A stretch of 64,000 bases of DNA from Apiosordaria backusii (Eukaryota > Ascomycota > Sordariomycetes > Sordariales > Lasiosphaeriaceae). The DNA lies in the NCBI GenBank assembly GCA_030549205.1, contig JAUKTV010000001.1, positions 1,860,001 to 1,924,000 on the forward strand, given 5' to 3'. The stretch's first letter is position 1. Each line of letters opens with the position of its first letter. Positions 35,470-47,739 of the stretch are shown here, in pieces. The translations under genes were made by a program, and so were the position numbers. The notes beneath the pieces were generated by a model. It saw nothing but the letters and a program-made list of their open reading frames with translations. It did not search any database and was not told where the DNA came from.

Positions 35470-38400
35470 GCCTGCTCTTTCTCTCTCTTGGGCCTTGTTT
35501 CCTAGTTTATCAGCCGCTAATGCGGGCAGTATCACGTCTTTCGGGCAATCCAACGCAATCGCAGCCAACGACCTGAGCAGATGCATATCGCGGTTCCAAG
35601 ATTTGGTTCTCTGCTTGCTGCGCGTATCATTGAAGCTTGGCGTGTTCGCGTTTAATGGACAAAGTGGTTGCGAGCCAATGGGACGGTATCAGGGACGATT
35701 GCCCCGCCCGAAGCTGGCAGCTGCAAAACGCAGGTCAGGGACCGGCAGCAGCTCGGAGATTCAATGGCCAGGGGCTAAAGTGGCATCAGCATCAACCTCA
35801 TCTCGAACCTCCAAACCGACAATCTCGAGATATCGATGGATGGACGTGGAAGAGGACAGCAGAAGCGCCCAACAGTCCGGGTCTGTAATTTCGACTACAT
35901 CGATGCAGCCCATAGCAGCTGCCACTGAGGTCTGACAATGCAGAGTTTCCAGACGTCAGGGCCGTGGTGTTCCTTGCACAATGCATATCTTTGGGAAATG
36001 GCGGGCCGGCAGCCAATCAGGAACCTGCGACGCGGGACCGCACGACTTGGGAAATCCAATTTAATTCATGCGTGTCATGACGAGCCCAATCCACCACAGG
36101 CTCCAGACTGCTTCCAAAACAACACTGCTCAATCTTCAGTAACGCAGCTGTCAACTGTAACCGGCACATGACAGGTTAGCGCGGAGCTTGGCCTCCCCGT
36201 GTTGCGGCCGGCCTTCCCGACTGACCCGGAGAGGCTCACCCGAGTGATCTCTTGGGTCTCCGAGCCTTCCTGACCCTAGGGCCGTTTCGTCGACCACAAG
36301 TGTGTCGCCATCGCATCTCACCTCTCCCAGTCGATCTGTTTACCAAGTCTCGTGTGCCATGGCAGCAGAAACAACCAAGACGCACGACACGCCATGGGTG
36401 AGCACCACCGACCACACCGCCGACCCCTCCCACTCGATCGATCAGACAATGCTCCCCGCCCAGCCTCTACTATCTCACGGTGTGTCTGCCAAAGTGCCAT
36501 ACAGCTACCCAGCTGGACCCTGCCAACGGCGGGCACACCCGAGTCTCAACACGGCAGACGTCTTCTAACGACTCGCCACTATATGCTGTGTTACTGAGGT
36601 CCAGTGAGGTTGTGAATGCTCAATCCGCCTTGTGTTTGGCCAGATTGATTGCCGCTGCATTCCCGTGGGACAACGGGCGTTTTGATAATGGGCGGGTGCA
36701 CATGTACTGTCCTCGTCTCGTTGGGGCGGTCACTTGATACCATGATACCAGCACCTGAACTTTGGTTTATTGTCAAGAGACAAACACACCCACCCCGCAA
36801 TATCCAATCCCGTCGCCCCTCGCCTACAATATACTCCCGCATACGGGAAGCTATCACAGCCATCGCAGCCGGCATCAGATTGATGTGGTTTGTGGAGCCA
36901 GCTGCTGACCTTACCACCGTTCACGCGCGTTTGAGACATACTGACGCTTGACTCACTGCCGAGCACCTTCTTGGTTGCTTGGGACAGAAACATTGGCATC
37001 AAGGTAATCCCAGAAAAGAAGGTCTGGCGTACTGTGTCGCAAAGCCACGAGATGGAGATTTGAGTTTGCTTACGTACCCGGAACCTGTCCTTCCTTAATA
37101 TCGTTATTATCGTTTTGTTTGCTCCAGGGCCGCGCCTCTCGATCATAATAGCGGAAGAGCTTTTATAGTGTCAACCCCCAGATTTATTGACGGCACGGGA
37201 CGGATACATCCCTCTTATCCCTCCATCCGCCCATTCACTGCTCGGGATTTTTCCCGCCATCTGTCAGGGTACGGTTGGGCAGCTTTCGTAGGGGTTGCTA
37301 TACCTACCGTGAAACCGGAAGGTTGATTATCAAGAGGATTTGTATTCCTCGTATCTGCACCTCCTTTTTTTGCCTCTTTTACCCCTCCTCCAAACCAGGA
37401 TCATATGGGGATCAAGATTGGGAATTGTTCAACAGTCCGAAGCAGCAGATGATCTTCGATTCATGGCTGGCTGGCTGGCTGAGGAGCTATTGACCGCAAC
37501 AAATGAAAGCACGTTTCACCACAGCACCCAACTTAAAGAAAAAAGGCTCAAAGAAATGTGAGCTTATGCATGGGTTCGGTGATGGAGCCCATCTGTCGGT
37601 ACACAGCCCAAAGGGTTGCCTCTTGATTGTGCAGAATACCAAACAGCTGCAAAGGCCTCACTTTAGCCGTCCCGGAGTCCGAGGAGAGGCCGTGTCTGTG
37701 TGTCTGGCAACAACAAACAGAGCATCAACCGACAAACCTGATTTCTTAAAAGTGAAAAAAGGAGGGGCAGTCATCAAGATAACCGCGATTGCGACCATCA
37801 GCGAAAAGAGCACTCAAACACCAATCGCCCCTCATCTACGAAGATGACATGAAACTCGAAAATTGAGCTCCTGCCAGCACACCAAGGAGGGGTAATGTGG
37901 CCGTGTATTGCGATTGGGCGTACCACAAGTGAATGAAAAACTTCAGCTCAGCCTCTGCCGATGTGATGATGACCTTTTACCAGTCGGAGGATACGACAGC
38001 TCTTATCAAGCAAGACGACCAGGCAGCTGAGCCATAATCGAGGATGGTACGGATATCATCACCAACTGCATCGAGCTTGCAGCAAGTGGCAGTTGCGTCA
38101 TTGGTTGTTGGAGGGGCTTTGAACGATTTCACAATTAAGCCCCCTGCACAACAAAGCCTCAGTCACTAACAATTGTTTGTGCAATTGTCGATTCGGCGCC
38201 AGCCGAGATCTCCGTTTTCAAGATGGAAATGCCGTGATTCTGTCAAATATCGATAATCGATGGTGCTTTCCAGCCTGACTTATTAGCCCCGACTATTGAA
38301 TCCAAGATCATCAACAGTCGTTTTGGCGGGCTGCAGACCGCAAGTTTGCTCTGACAGTTATATCCCTGGCTGGTATCTTTGGGGTAAGTTTGGCGATGCT

Positions 38401-41400
38401 CTCTCCAGGCAGAAACGGGGGTCTGTTCGTCATCTGATTATCCCGATCTGGATCTAGATCTCAACCAAACCTCGCTGGCGATCCTCTGATTGCTTCTTTC
38501 TCTGAACAACACCCACGACAGAATGACAACGAAGCCGCCATCAGACCTGCGGCATCGCTTGCCAGTTTCCCCGCGGATCCGGCGGTGGATCTGCCGCCCA
38601 CCGGACCGGGACTAACCCCAACCCAACCTCTCTGACCGTTCGGTCCGTCCCCCCACCGCCGTCTCGTCCCCCGCCGTTTTATTTTGTTCCCGAGGCGGTG
38701 AATGCACCTTGGACAGCAAAACATACCATGTCCTTGTTTGGACAAACTTCAAGAAGTTTTTTTATGCTATTCCAGTATTCCCTCACTTTCCGAAAAGCGA
38801 AGGACAACTGTTCGCTGCTCCACACAAGTGGTCGGGATCGGTGGGGATTCAAAAGAGCTCGGCAACGGGTTTTGGGCACAGCGGGACCCGTCACCACCCG
38901 AGCGAGAAAAATGCAGACATTCATGCATCACCAACCCCCGAACCCCGTCCTTTTGAAGTTGTTAAGATTTACAAAAGTTTTAATTGGGAGAGATATCCAA
39001 TCTCGGACGGTCTTGACTCACTGTCTTGCAGGACGGGGACCGGTGGAGATGAACATGTATGTGCATATTTAGCTTTGCATATATATGTCGTTCGTTCCAA
39101 CGGTCCCCCAGTAAGACACATGGCCGTCGTTGAGTTGATGATTTTTACCAGGCTTGCGTGATGAGATCTCAGGATGCAACCTGCCATCTTCACCGCAATC
39201 TTCATCTCTCAAAATAGTTCATGGGGAAGAGGCTGGGGAAAAGAAAGATCCCCATGTTGGCCACATGTCAAAACTCTCACGAGATCTTGAAACGATCTGA
39301 AAAACGGAATTGAGGTGGAAAACGGAAGGAACTCCAAGAGGAAACGAACTCGCAAACTGTGGGGTTCAGGCCTTCTCGCACCAATCGCAACATGCCCGAT
39401 ACGGTCATAAAAGTGGAGGTGGCTTCTAGAAGGTCTGTCGAAGGAATCGCACCTGCAGCTGCACAGCAGTGGTAAGGCTGAGCTAGCCAAGTGGCAGGAG
39501 GAAGCTTTGACTAATGAGGCTGAAGCGTTTGTGCACAAAGTTGTGTGCACAAAAGCAACTTGTGAACTGTGGGGTTGTGGCTCAATTGTTGCCTGGGTTT
39601 CTTGGAGCTCCACAAAAGAACTTTGTGTTTCCCTGCTGCCGTGTTTGGGGTGATGCCGAATAGGTAACTAACGAAAATGCAACCTGACATCTTCGATTCT
39701 TGCTTTTGAAGGAGTCTAACAACCAACTTCATCAATTCTCTTGATTGTCGAGAGGCTATTAGCAATTGATTGCTTCGTTATGGATTGCACTTCACGTTTT
39801 TTCTCTTCTTGTCTATGACGATCCCCCTCCCTTCTCTTCGATCCACACGCCGTTATTTCATGCAGGTGATACCGATGTGAAGAGACATTACGGTTCGCGG
39901 CCCTGCAAGTAAATATCTAGAAGGGGTCTGAGAGCACCGACATAACGACACGCAACTACACAAGAGAAAAACAGAGCTTATTTACAGTATTACCAGCCGT
40001 TGGAACAAACAATGTCTCGAGATGGTGCAACGTTGATAAACTCTAAAAGAGGGGAAACCGGCCAAAGATCAAAACAGAAGGATCAACCATAATACCAACG
40101 GTATTATTACCAACTCACTCAAGCTCAGACTTTCTTTCTTTTACCGGTTTTTGCAGCCCGTTTCACCACCAACTGCCTTCCGTACCGCTGCCAAAAGATC
40201 TGGTTTCTTATGCCGCGGCACGTGTCTTTTCCCCTCAGTCTATCGATTTCCCGGCTCTGAAGTCATAGCCTGGGAGGTTTACCTGGCAAAGACAAACAAC
40301 GGGAACAAGGACGAGGGCTCTTTGTCAATCCGCTTGCCATTGATCAATCAGCAGCGAGGAGTTTTCCATATCAGCTGCCTCTATTGGATATAGGAGCTGT
40401 CACTTGGACCCCTCTCCACCAGAATTACCAGGCTTTCGGTATGGAGCTCATGTTGGTCGGTATGGAGATGCAGCTCGGAAAGTTTTCTGCTTTTGCAACA
40501 TGCAAGCAAGCAAGCAGGCAGGCACTCCGACACGGGAAGAGGGTAGCAAAGAGGATTTTCAAGAGTACTCAATTAGGACACAATCAGCACACGCGCGTCT
40601 TCGGGACTTGGAGCGAGCAACAGGTAGGGAGGGTCTCATTGCAGACTGCTTGCTGCTTGCTGTGCGGAGGGACCTGCAGACACAGACATGTCACTGGACT
40701 GGCTGTTTTTTGCCTGCCTCTCGGCCGCGTTGCATCTCACTTTCACGCCCAGAGAAGCGGCACAACACCCGCCAAAAGGGGCCCAAAGCGCTCATCCTCA
40801 ACATGGGGATCCATGGATCGATCTGACGGATTTCCAACCTGCCGTCTTGAGCCCCCAATGATGTTGACTTCTCCCATTGGCGAAAATGGTCTGCGGGCGA
40901 TCCTAGGAGCCTTTCCCCGCGACCTCACATTTCTTGGCCGGAGAAACGGTGACCTCTCAAGATGTTTTTTGCCGGTACGAGTGGAGCGGCAGCACGGAGA
41001 TCACAAGCTGTTGGTCGGAATTGATTCGAAAGTGGTGTCATCAGTCTGGCCATGTTGCGGTTGCCGGCGTTTCACTCAAGTTGAGTGGCGTTGAATAGCC
41101 TGCTGTCTGTTGTGAATCATGGTCACATCTCCCTATTCGAAGGCGTTTTGATTCCTGTATCCTCCCTTGCGCCAAGCCAGCCACTCCGGGACCTTGCGGC
41201 AACCACCCGGCCCTGCAACGGAGGGATTCTCTCCACTTTTCCGGAGAAACACTCGGGCGCCGGACCGGAGACAGGCCTGAGCGCGGGGACCTAAAGTTAT
41301 CATGAACCGTTTGCCCTGCAGACGGAGGTTTTGCTTTCTTGGTCCAAAACTGACTGATATCCACTAAGCTAGTGGCGGTTTGACCTGCGTTTCTGACGTC

Positions 41401-43617
41401 AACTTTCTCAAACCTTCCTACTTGATACTAACGGCGGTTTAGAGAAAACGTGTATGTAATTCGGCTCAGCAACGCAGTAGTAGCGGCACGGGCGAGCTTA
41501 GCCGTCAAGCTGCTTGCTGCACATTCAGTCTCGGTCAAGAAAACCGATACGAATATCCGTACTGCCGCGGCGAGTTGGCCGATTCGGCAACAGCAGCCAG
41601 AAAGGAAAACAAGCGCTCGGACGGTGGGAATAATCTGTACGACACATCTTGATACTGCTCCATCCGCTGTGCCAGGCGTCATCATCAATCATCAACAGAC
41701 ATGGTAGCTGAATTGACCAATGGTGGATGCCATTGGAGGAGGGGCAGGAAACCACTTTAAAGATTTTCGACATGGGTGACGCGAAAGAACGCGGGTGTCT
41801 TGCAGCAGCTGCATCTAGAATGACGCGGTTGTGCAGGATGGCAGCATTGCAGCAGTTTTTTTTTCTCGTCTCGAATGCGGAGGCGGACGAACGCGAGGAA
41901 ACGCAAAGCAGAAGCGAGAAACTCGCTCGGCGTGTTCCTGCTTGAAGCCAAGCCTCCGCCGTGGAGGTGCGGGTTTGCCGTGAGTGGGCGCCTGCAATCC
42001 AATTGCGACTTTGGAGGAGGCTGGGGTTGCAAGGGACGGGATGGTGTTTAACATCTTCGAGACCAGACCGAATTGGGGAAGACGGTTCGTGGGAGAAGAA
42101 CAAAGTGTCAAACTCGAACCAACAATGTCTGACGATTGGTAATTTTGAATCGAGGGGGCCTTGCAGCAACAGGCTGAAGGAAGAGGGGTTCCTGCATCTC
42201 ATGACTTCACCACCATGGATCATGATATCTTGGGGATATCTAGTGTAAGCCTCGGCTTCCGAAGCGGCGAACATGGCTATGAGACAAAGTTACTCGGTTG
42301 CTGACCGTTTGAGAGAGGCAAACCAGGGAACAGGTTGTTGACACCACATCACCGCATATCGTATGTAGGATCGCCGCCCGTCCGTCCGCATCTATCCCAT
42401 CACAGCCTCCGAGACGCGACAGTGAACAGATATTCGATGTTTACAACAACAACATCTATTGCCGATTACGAACAGTATTCCCGGGAGAGCGGCTGCCGGC
42501 GCCAGGAACCAAGTTTTCGGTGTTGCGTTGCTTCGCAAGGCACACGATATTGAAGTTTCAAGATTCAAGCCCATTGAAACCCCCCACGGGTAAGCCAAGC
42601 GACTTGGAGCATAAGCCCCGCCAATGAGGGGTCAAATCTTCAGCTCTTGAGGTTTCTTCAAGCCTGGAAAAGAAGACGCTACGAGATGCACACTCAGCCT
42701 GCTTTTGCTTGAGCACTAATGTAAGAGACGCAAGTCATGGCCACTCTTGTGTATGTATGTGCAATCCGTACAGGACACGCCGTAGAGTAGCATCCAGGGC
42801 AAACATCGAGATCGGACCCAACTGGACGGCGCCATTGGTTGTTCGATGGGGGCAGGATTCAGGAGTTCGAGAACCCCGCCGGCAAGCTGCCTCCGGACGA
42901 GGCGTTATGGTATCTGACTTACATACGAACCCCGCCGATAGATTGCTTCATTGAGGAGAGGAACTGGCTGTGCAGAAACGGTGTCGAGCCCTAATCTCGT
43001 CTTGACTTTGCCTTGAAAGCATCAAGAGAAGAAACGGAGGCCAATGGTCAGGTCATCCAGTGTTTGATAACAGCCGCTTCCAACTTCCAACAACATACTC
43101 GGGCGATATCAACGACTGGCTCAGATAGAAATCACGCAACCGCCGCCGAGCAAGACCCAACCCAGCCCCTCGGAACCATACCAGGTACATCCACAAGAGT
43201 CAGAAGTCGTGATCGGTGAGATATATTGATAGGTAAGGCTGAATCTTGCTCTTTTCTTGTTGTTGCCCCAGCTTGCATCTCTTGGTATGTACCGTATGCA
43301 CAACAGGAGGAGTTCCCCTTTTGGGAGTCAAATCTCGAAATGCTGCCAAATGTTCGATTGGGACCAATCAGCGCGGTCGGCTTTAATTGGCTTGGCCTTT
43401 GGATGATGAGCACTTTACGCGTGTGGGATGGATGCGCGTTATGATTTTCGGTCGCGACAAAGTTCCTGAAGAGTGTGCCGCTTTATTGCATCCGGATGGG
43501 ATGGCAAGATGGCAAAGATGTGTCCAGTCAGCATTGAAGGTTGGAGTTGGAGGGAAGCTTGGTGCGACGTTGACAAAGACAGGGTAGTAGGGAGCTATTT
43601 ACGGAAGCTTACACTGC

Positions 43618-43625
43618 ATTGTAGG
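43618..43625 (+). repeat. left target-site duplication of the MULE
   Basis: ATTGTAGG directly before the left inverted repeat, matched by the same word at 47732-47739. The next two bases, CG, are also shared, so the true duplication could be 8-10 bp. Confidence 0.75.
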
Positions 43626-43696
43626 CGGTTTCTTTAAATTCACTGTGTAGATTCTCTATATTCTCTATATTCCACCTTAACTAACCGTAAAAAGAA
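43626..43696 (+). repeat. left terminal inverted repeat of the MULE
   Basis: About 71 bp matching the reverse complement of 47661-47731 with six differences, five of them transitions. It includes a short direct repeat of ATTCTCTAT. Confidence 0.88.
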
Positions 43697-44039
43697 TGCT
43701 CTATAATATTAGCCACACCTATTTTTTGCTGTGCTTAATATATACTAACATTTTAAAGAGCCAGGTCAGAGTTTTTTATAGGAATTGCCTAAGAATTATA
43801 GAAGCTGCTTAGAACGTTAACTTTACTACTATCACTACTATTACTACCTACCTATCTAACCTATTACCTACCTACCTACCTACCTTACGTTACCGCTATT
43901 AAGATGTCTGTATAAAAGCCTATTATTATTAAGTCTTCCGATTCTTTTAATAACGAATTTCTACTTATTAAAAGCCTTATTTATAAGCCCTCTTCCTTTT
44001 CTACTAGTAAAGGCTATAAACGTATGTTTTCGAAGCTAT

Positions 44040-46590
44040 CGATTACTTTAAGCCCTTTTAAAGTTGTAAAGAAGCCTATATCTATAGCGGTTAAGCTGGA
44101 ATTAAGCGACTTTAAGGTTTAAGTTTTAAGCAGTTTAAGTAGCGACTTTAAGGCTATTAAGGATAAAGCGGTAAACCAGTCTTTTAACGACGACCGAGAC
44201 TATTTAAAAGGGAGGTTTTCCTACTTTTTTAATAAAGAATAGAACTTTTATAAAGTGCTTTTTTAAGATATTAACGATGTAGTTAAATAGCTTAGCTTTT
44301 GTATTTTAAGGCTATGCTTTTTTAATTACGTAAGTAAAAGTAGGCTAAAACAAGCTACTTACTATAACCTAATCTGTTTAGAAGGTAAGACTTTTCTTTT
44401 AAAAGGTACTGGTAAGCGGGTTAGAAAGTCGCTTTAAAAAGACTACCTTTAGAAAGCAAAGGCTATTAAGGTTAATAGAAGGAATAGAAAGAAAGTATAT
44501 ATTATTCTATTGCAAATTTATTCTTAATAAGAAACTAATTTCTATACAATTAAGTATAGAATTTTATTATTTAATAGCTAAACCATTATAACTACCTTAA
44601 CCTTAAATTAGCTGCTTACCTTTCTGGTTATCGCTGCCTTATTTAAAATAACGATATTATTAAAGATATACTACTTTTTAATAAGTAGACTTTTACTAAC
44701 CTTTGCTAGATTAGAAGTGTACTTTATTAGAAGAAGCCTAAGGTTATTTTAATTGATTTTAATATTTACAATATTATAACGGTAAGCAATAATATAGATT
44801 TTATATCCTTTTAAATATTCCTAAAGTATCTATATAATAGGGATAATATTATTGTTAAGGAATATATCGACCTTACTACCGGGCTTTACATTTGACTTTT
44901 CTAGGTTTATAAGTGGTCTATTAGTATATAGAAGAAGAACTTTAAGATATAGGCGGCTGACTGTACTTATAAGGTTAATTAGTATAATGTACTACTACTT
45001 TAGTACTATAGGATTATAGAAATAAATACTATGTTTAATATTGCTTATAGTTTGGTAAGCGATAAGATTGAGAAGACCTTTTTATGGTTTTTTAATTAAA
45101 TAGAGGATATCTTTAATATTGAAAAGATTAATTGCCTAGCCGTTATTATTACTGACTTTAATAAAGCTTTTAAAAAAGCATACCGCTAGGTCTTTAACGA
45201 TAGTACTTAATATTAAATTTACCTATAGTATATTATAAAGAATGTTGCTTAGAATACTAAAAAGAAGTAGATTGGGTTGCTTAAAGGTATTGCTTTAGGT
45301 AAAAGAGGCTTAGTTAGAAGCTATCTTTATAATCTAGATATTACCGTTAAAGCTATTAGCATTATTAAGGTTAATGCCGCTATTAGTAATACCTCTATTT
45401 AATACTTTCAATACTAAGACTGTTAGTAAATTTATTAGGGTATAATACTTCTACTATAGTCTAAGGTAGTATTTATAAAAGATGGTAAAGCCATAGGCAA
45501 TTCTAACTGTAAGTAGATTGGTAATATAAATAGGTTTCTTTTTACCTAGATAGCAGTGGTCTATTTAGAAACGGAGGACTAGTTTTAGAATAATTGGTAT
45601 ACTTTACTATTGGAATTTGATATTTAATAAGGTAAGTTTTCTTAGTATTTGACATTATATTTAATTTCTAATATATTAGTAGATCTAATTAACTATCTAA
45701 CTACTACTTATTTACCTATAAGGTATGAATTTTGCTAATTTGCTATTAAAAAGCATTGTAATTTCGGAATACACTTGACTTTCTATGCTAAGGGAGCTTA
45801 CGGTTTCCTTAAATGCTATATTATTAGCTGCTGTATTAACCTTTAGACCTTAATTTAAGCTATTAAGGAAGTACTTACTACCGTTTAAGCTAAGTATTGT
45901 AAATAGCTTGCTAATTAGGTTTAGAAATGCAATAAAAAGTACTCTTACTACTTTATATAGCTATTTTAGTACCTTATTAGCTATAAAGGATTAGAATTAT
46001 TAAAGCGGTAAGTCGATCTATTAGATATTACAGTTAAGGATAGCCGAATATCTACTTAGGCTATAGCCTATAGTAGGAATTACCGGCGCTAATTTAGCTT
46101 GCCCTATTAGCATAAGCTCTATCGACGTAAATAGGGTATAGTGCCGTTGAGCCTGGAAGACGTGGATAGGCATTAGCATTTAAGGCCTAATAAGGTATAT
46201 CTTTTAATAGTGCTAAAACCCTACTTTTACTATAGGAACTGACCTAATTAGGTATATACAGAAGACTTCCTTGCTATTTGTTGTATGGCCGACTTTACCG
46301 TTGTCCTCAATTGCCGTTAATAAGCTGAGTTTACTGTTAAATAAGCTGCTTAGGTAGTAGCGGTTAACAGGGCTTAGTTACTACTACTATAGGCTATATA
46401 GCGACTTACTGATAATTCTATATATTACGAACCTTCCTATAACGTGCTTTAGTTTAGGCCTAAGCTTAAGAAGCTTACTAAAGCTTAATAGAAAGATTAA
46501 GAAAATAGGGAGTTTAAGGCCTTTCTTTAAAAGTAGGGTAAGCAATTAAGTTAGGTACTTAAGATTTAACGGTTTTAAGTATAGCGGTAA
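44040..46590 (+). pseudogene. MULE transposase remnant, inactivated by many stops
   Basis: Approximate limits. In the best-preserved part (44,950-45,290) a single frame keeps the spacing of a MULE catalytic core: first Asp in D-C-T-Y-K, an E-K-T-F-L-W-F-F block, second Asp in I-I-T-D-F-N-K-A, and a following I-I-K-N-V-A block where a C-x-W-H motif would sit but now reads as stop and Tyr codons. The stops within this core are TAG or TAA. Beyond the core the frame is harder to follow. It cannot make a full protein. Confidence 0.65.
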
Positions 46591-46659
46591 GTATTATAGT
46601 TGCTTTCGATAATGTCCTTATTTTAAATAATGGCTTTACCGGTAAGGACCTAACTATCT

Positions 46660-46664
46660 ATTTA
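46660..46664 (+). repeat. left target-site duplication of the solo LTR
   Basis: ATTTA, repeated at 47106-47110 right after the LTR. Confidence 0.85.
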
Positions 46665-47105
46665 TGTCACAAGTTAAACCAGCGGCAGGTCGTACAGTAT
46701 GTGGGATGCGGGGACGTCCCGAGCCAATCATTAGGAGCTAGAAAGCAACCAGTGGGAACGGACTAGAAGTGCTAGGGTGCCAAGACACACGAGCATGTTG
46801 CAGGATGCAAGATGCTCGGGGTGATCGAGGGCATAGCACGACGAGCACATCGCAGGATGCAAAGTGCTAGGGGTGATCGAGGCCATAGCACGGCGAGCAC
46901 TCAAATGACAAGAAGACTATATATACGGAGGAACTAGACAGCTTGTAGATAGTTCCGCAGTATGCAATCACAGCTTGTATTCACGGTATCTTGTGTTTAC
47001 ATTGAGACATCTTGTTGTGCACTGTTTAGCTGCACCGAACCAATTGTCAGGAGTAGCCTTCAACCGAGTATCCCTTTCAGAGGTTCTGTACCGGGGTTCG
47101 TCACA
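46665..47105 (+). mobile_element. solo LTR of a retrotransposon, 441 bp, nested in the MULE
   Basis: Begins TGTCACAAG and ends TTCGTCACA, so it has the TG...CA ends of an LTR, flanked by perfect ATTTA duplications. Composition is ordinary, against the TA-rich host element. A TATA-like ATATATACGG (46920-46929) downstream of a repeated block suggests a plus-strand U3 promoter. No internal retrotransposon sequence adjoins it, so it is a solo LTR left by recombination between two LTRs. Gypsy or copia origin cannot be told from the LTR alone. Confidence 0.85.
46789..46892 (+). repeat. two 52-bp tandem units in the LTR U3 region
   Basis: 46789-46840 and 46841-46892 are adjacent copies starting ACGAGCA and sharing GCAGGATGCAA and GGGGTGATCGAGG, with a handful of substitutions. 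They lie about 30-130 bp upstream of the TATA-like sequence, the usual place for LTR enhancer repeats. Confidence 0.85.
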
Positions 47106-47110
47106 ATTTA
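47106..47110 (+). repeat. right target-site duplication of the solo LTR
   Basis: ATTTA, matching 46660-46664. Confidence 0.85.
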
Positions 47111-47660
47111 ATATATTAACCTTAGCTAAAATATAGTGGTAATGATATTTTAATTATAGCAGTTTATTTGGTAGCTATACTATACGCCAGTCTTATAGTT
47201 TTAGTATAAAGGGACTGTTAACAGCTTATAGATGCATTCAACTTAAGGTAAGCCGTTAGCACCTTCTCCTTTAGTACTTATAGCTTTAGTACCTATAGTT
47301 TAAAGGCTATAGGAGGCCCCCCCTTTAAATTAGGGGGTTCTATATAGGGCCTAGTATAGAAGCTAATAGTAGTAGTAGTAGTAGCTACTATAGGGCTGGG
47401 GCTAGTAAACGAAGTTGACAGTAGTATAGGTTAGGGTTTTATATAGCTATAGAATTTGACAGTAAGATAATTGAAAAAACACTATTTTTAAGTATTTTAG
47501 GCTATATTTACAATTTCCAACTACTATAGTTAAAATCCATTAAGTCTGTACAGAATGGTTGTCTTAGTCAGTTGCAAAACTATTAGTAAGTCCTATGAAA
47601 ATGCTTGTTACTGTAAAAAATGGCTGTAGCTGACATTATGGCAAGACACTGTGGACCTCC

Positions 47661-47731
47661 TTCTTCTTACGGTTAGTTAAAGTAGAACATAGAGAATATA
47701 GAGAATCTACACAGTGAATTTAGAGAACCCG
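47661..47731 (-). repeat. right terminal inverted repeat of the MULE
   Basis: Reverse complement of the left repeat with six differences in about 71 bp. The outer end reads CGGGTTCTC on the minus strand against CGGTTTCTT at the left. Confidence 0.88.
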
Positions 47732-47739
47732 ATTGTAGG
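47732..47739 (+). repeat. right target-site duplication of the MULE
   Basis: ATTGTAGG, followed by CG as at the left end. Confidence 0.75.

Larger units (their letters stand above)
31228..43617. other. 12.4-kb region without a recognisable gene
   Basis: Composition is ordinary, unlike the TA-rich island that follows. Dozens of short open frames occur on both strands, but none gives a coherent domain, a run of conserved-looking exons or consistent splice phases; the longest (236 codons at 40384-41094) translates to unstructured, Cys/Arg-rich text. It contains short simple repeats at 33920-33944, 35450-35469, a TGGC run near 37466-37480 and CAAG/CAGG units near 40501-40521. It may serve as an extended upstream region or long leader of the cyclin gene, or carry non-coding RNA; the sequence alone does not say. 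Confidence 0.55.
43626..47731 (+). mobile_element. RIP-degraded Mutator-like (MULE) DNA transposon, 4,106 bp
   Basis: A sharply TA-rich island bounded by long terminal inverted repeats (43626-43696 and 47661-47731) and flanked by ATTGTAGG duplications. The interior is full of TAA/TAG and has no intact gene. One plus-strand frame still shows MULE transposase motifs: a D-C-T-Y-K block with Asp at 44959-44961, and an ITDFNKAF block with Asp at 45154-45156, 65 codons apart in the same frame. Stops in this frame sit where CAA, CAG or TGG codons would be expected, the signature of C-to-T change by RIP. A 441-bp LTR is inserted at 46665-47105; without it and its duplicated 5 bp the element would be about 3.66 kb. 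The superfamily call rests on the degraded transposase and the 8-10 bp duplication. Confidence 0.8.

Noticed and set aside
40384..41094. 236-codon open frame in the gene desert
   Set aside because: Longest frame there, but composition is irregular, it has no domain or splice partners, and competing frames overlap it.
46665..47105. Segment read as an ordinary, un-mutated part of the MULE
   Set aside because: TG...CA ends and flanking ATTTA duplications mark it as a separate insertion.
43618..47739. hAT superfamily assignment from the 8-bp duplication
   Set aside because: The shared bases allow 8-10 bp, and the degraded transposase core fits MULE rather than hAT.
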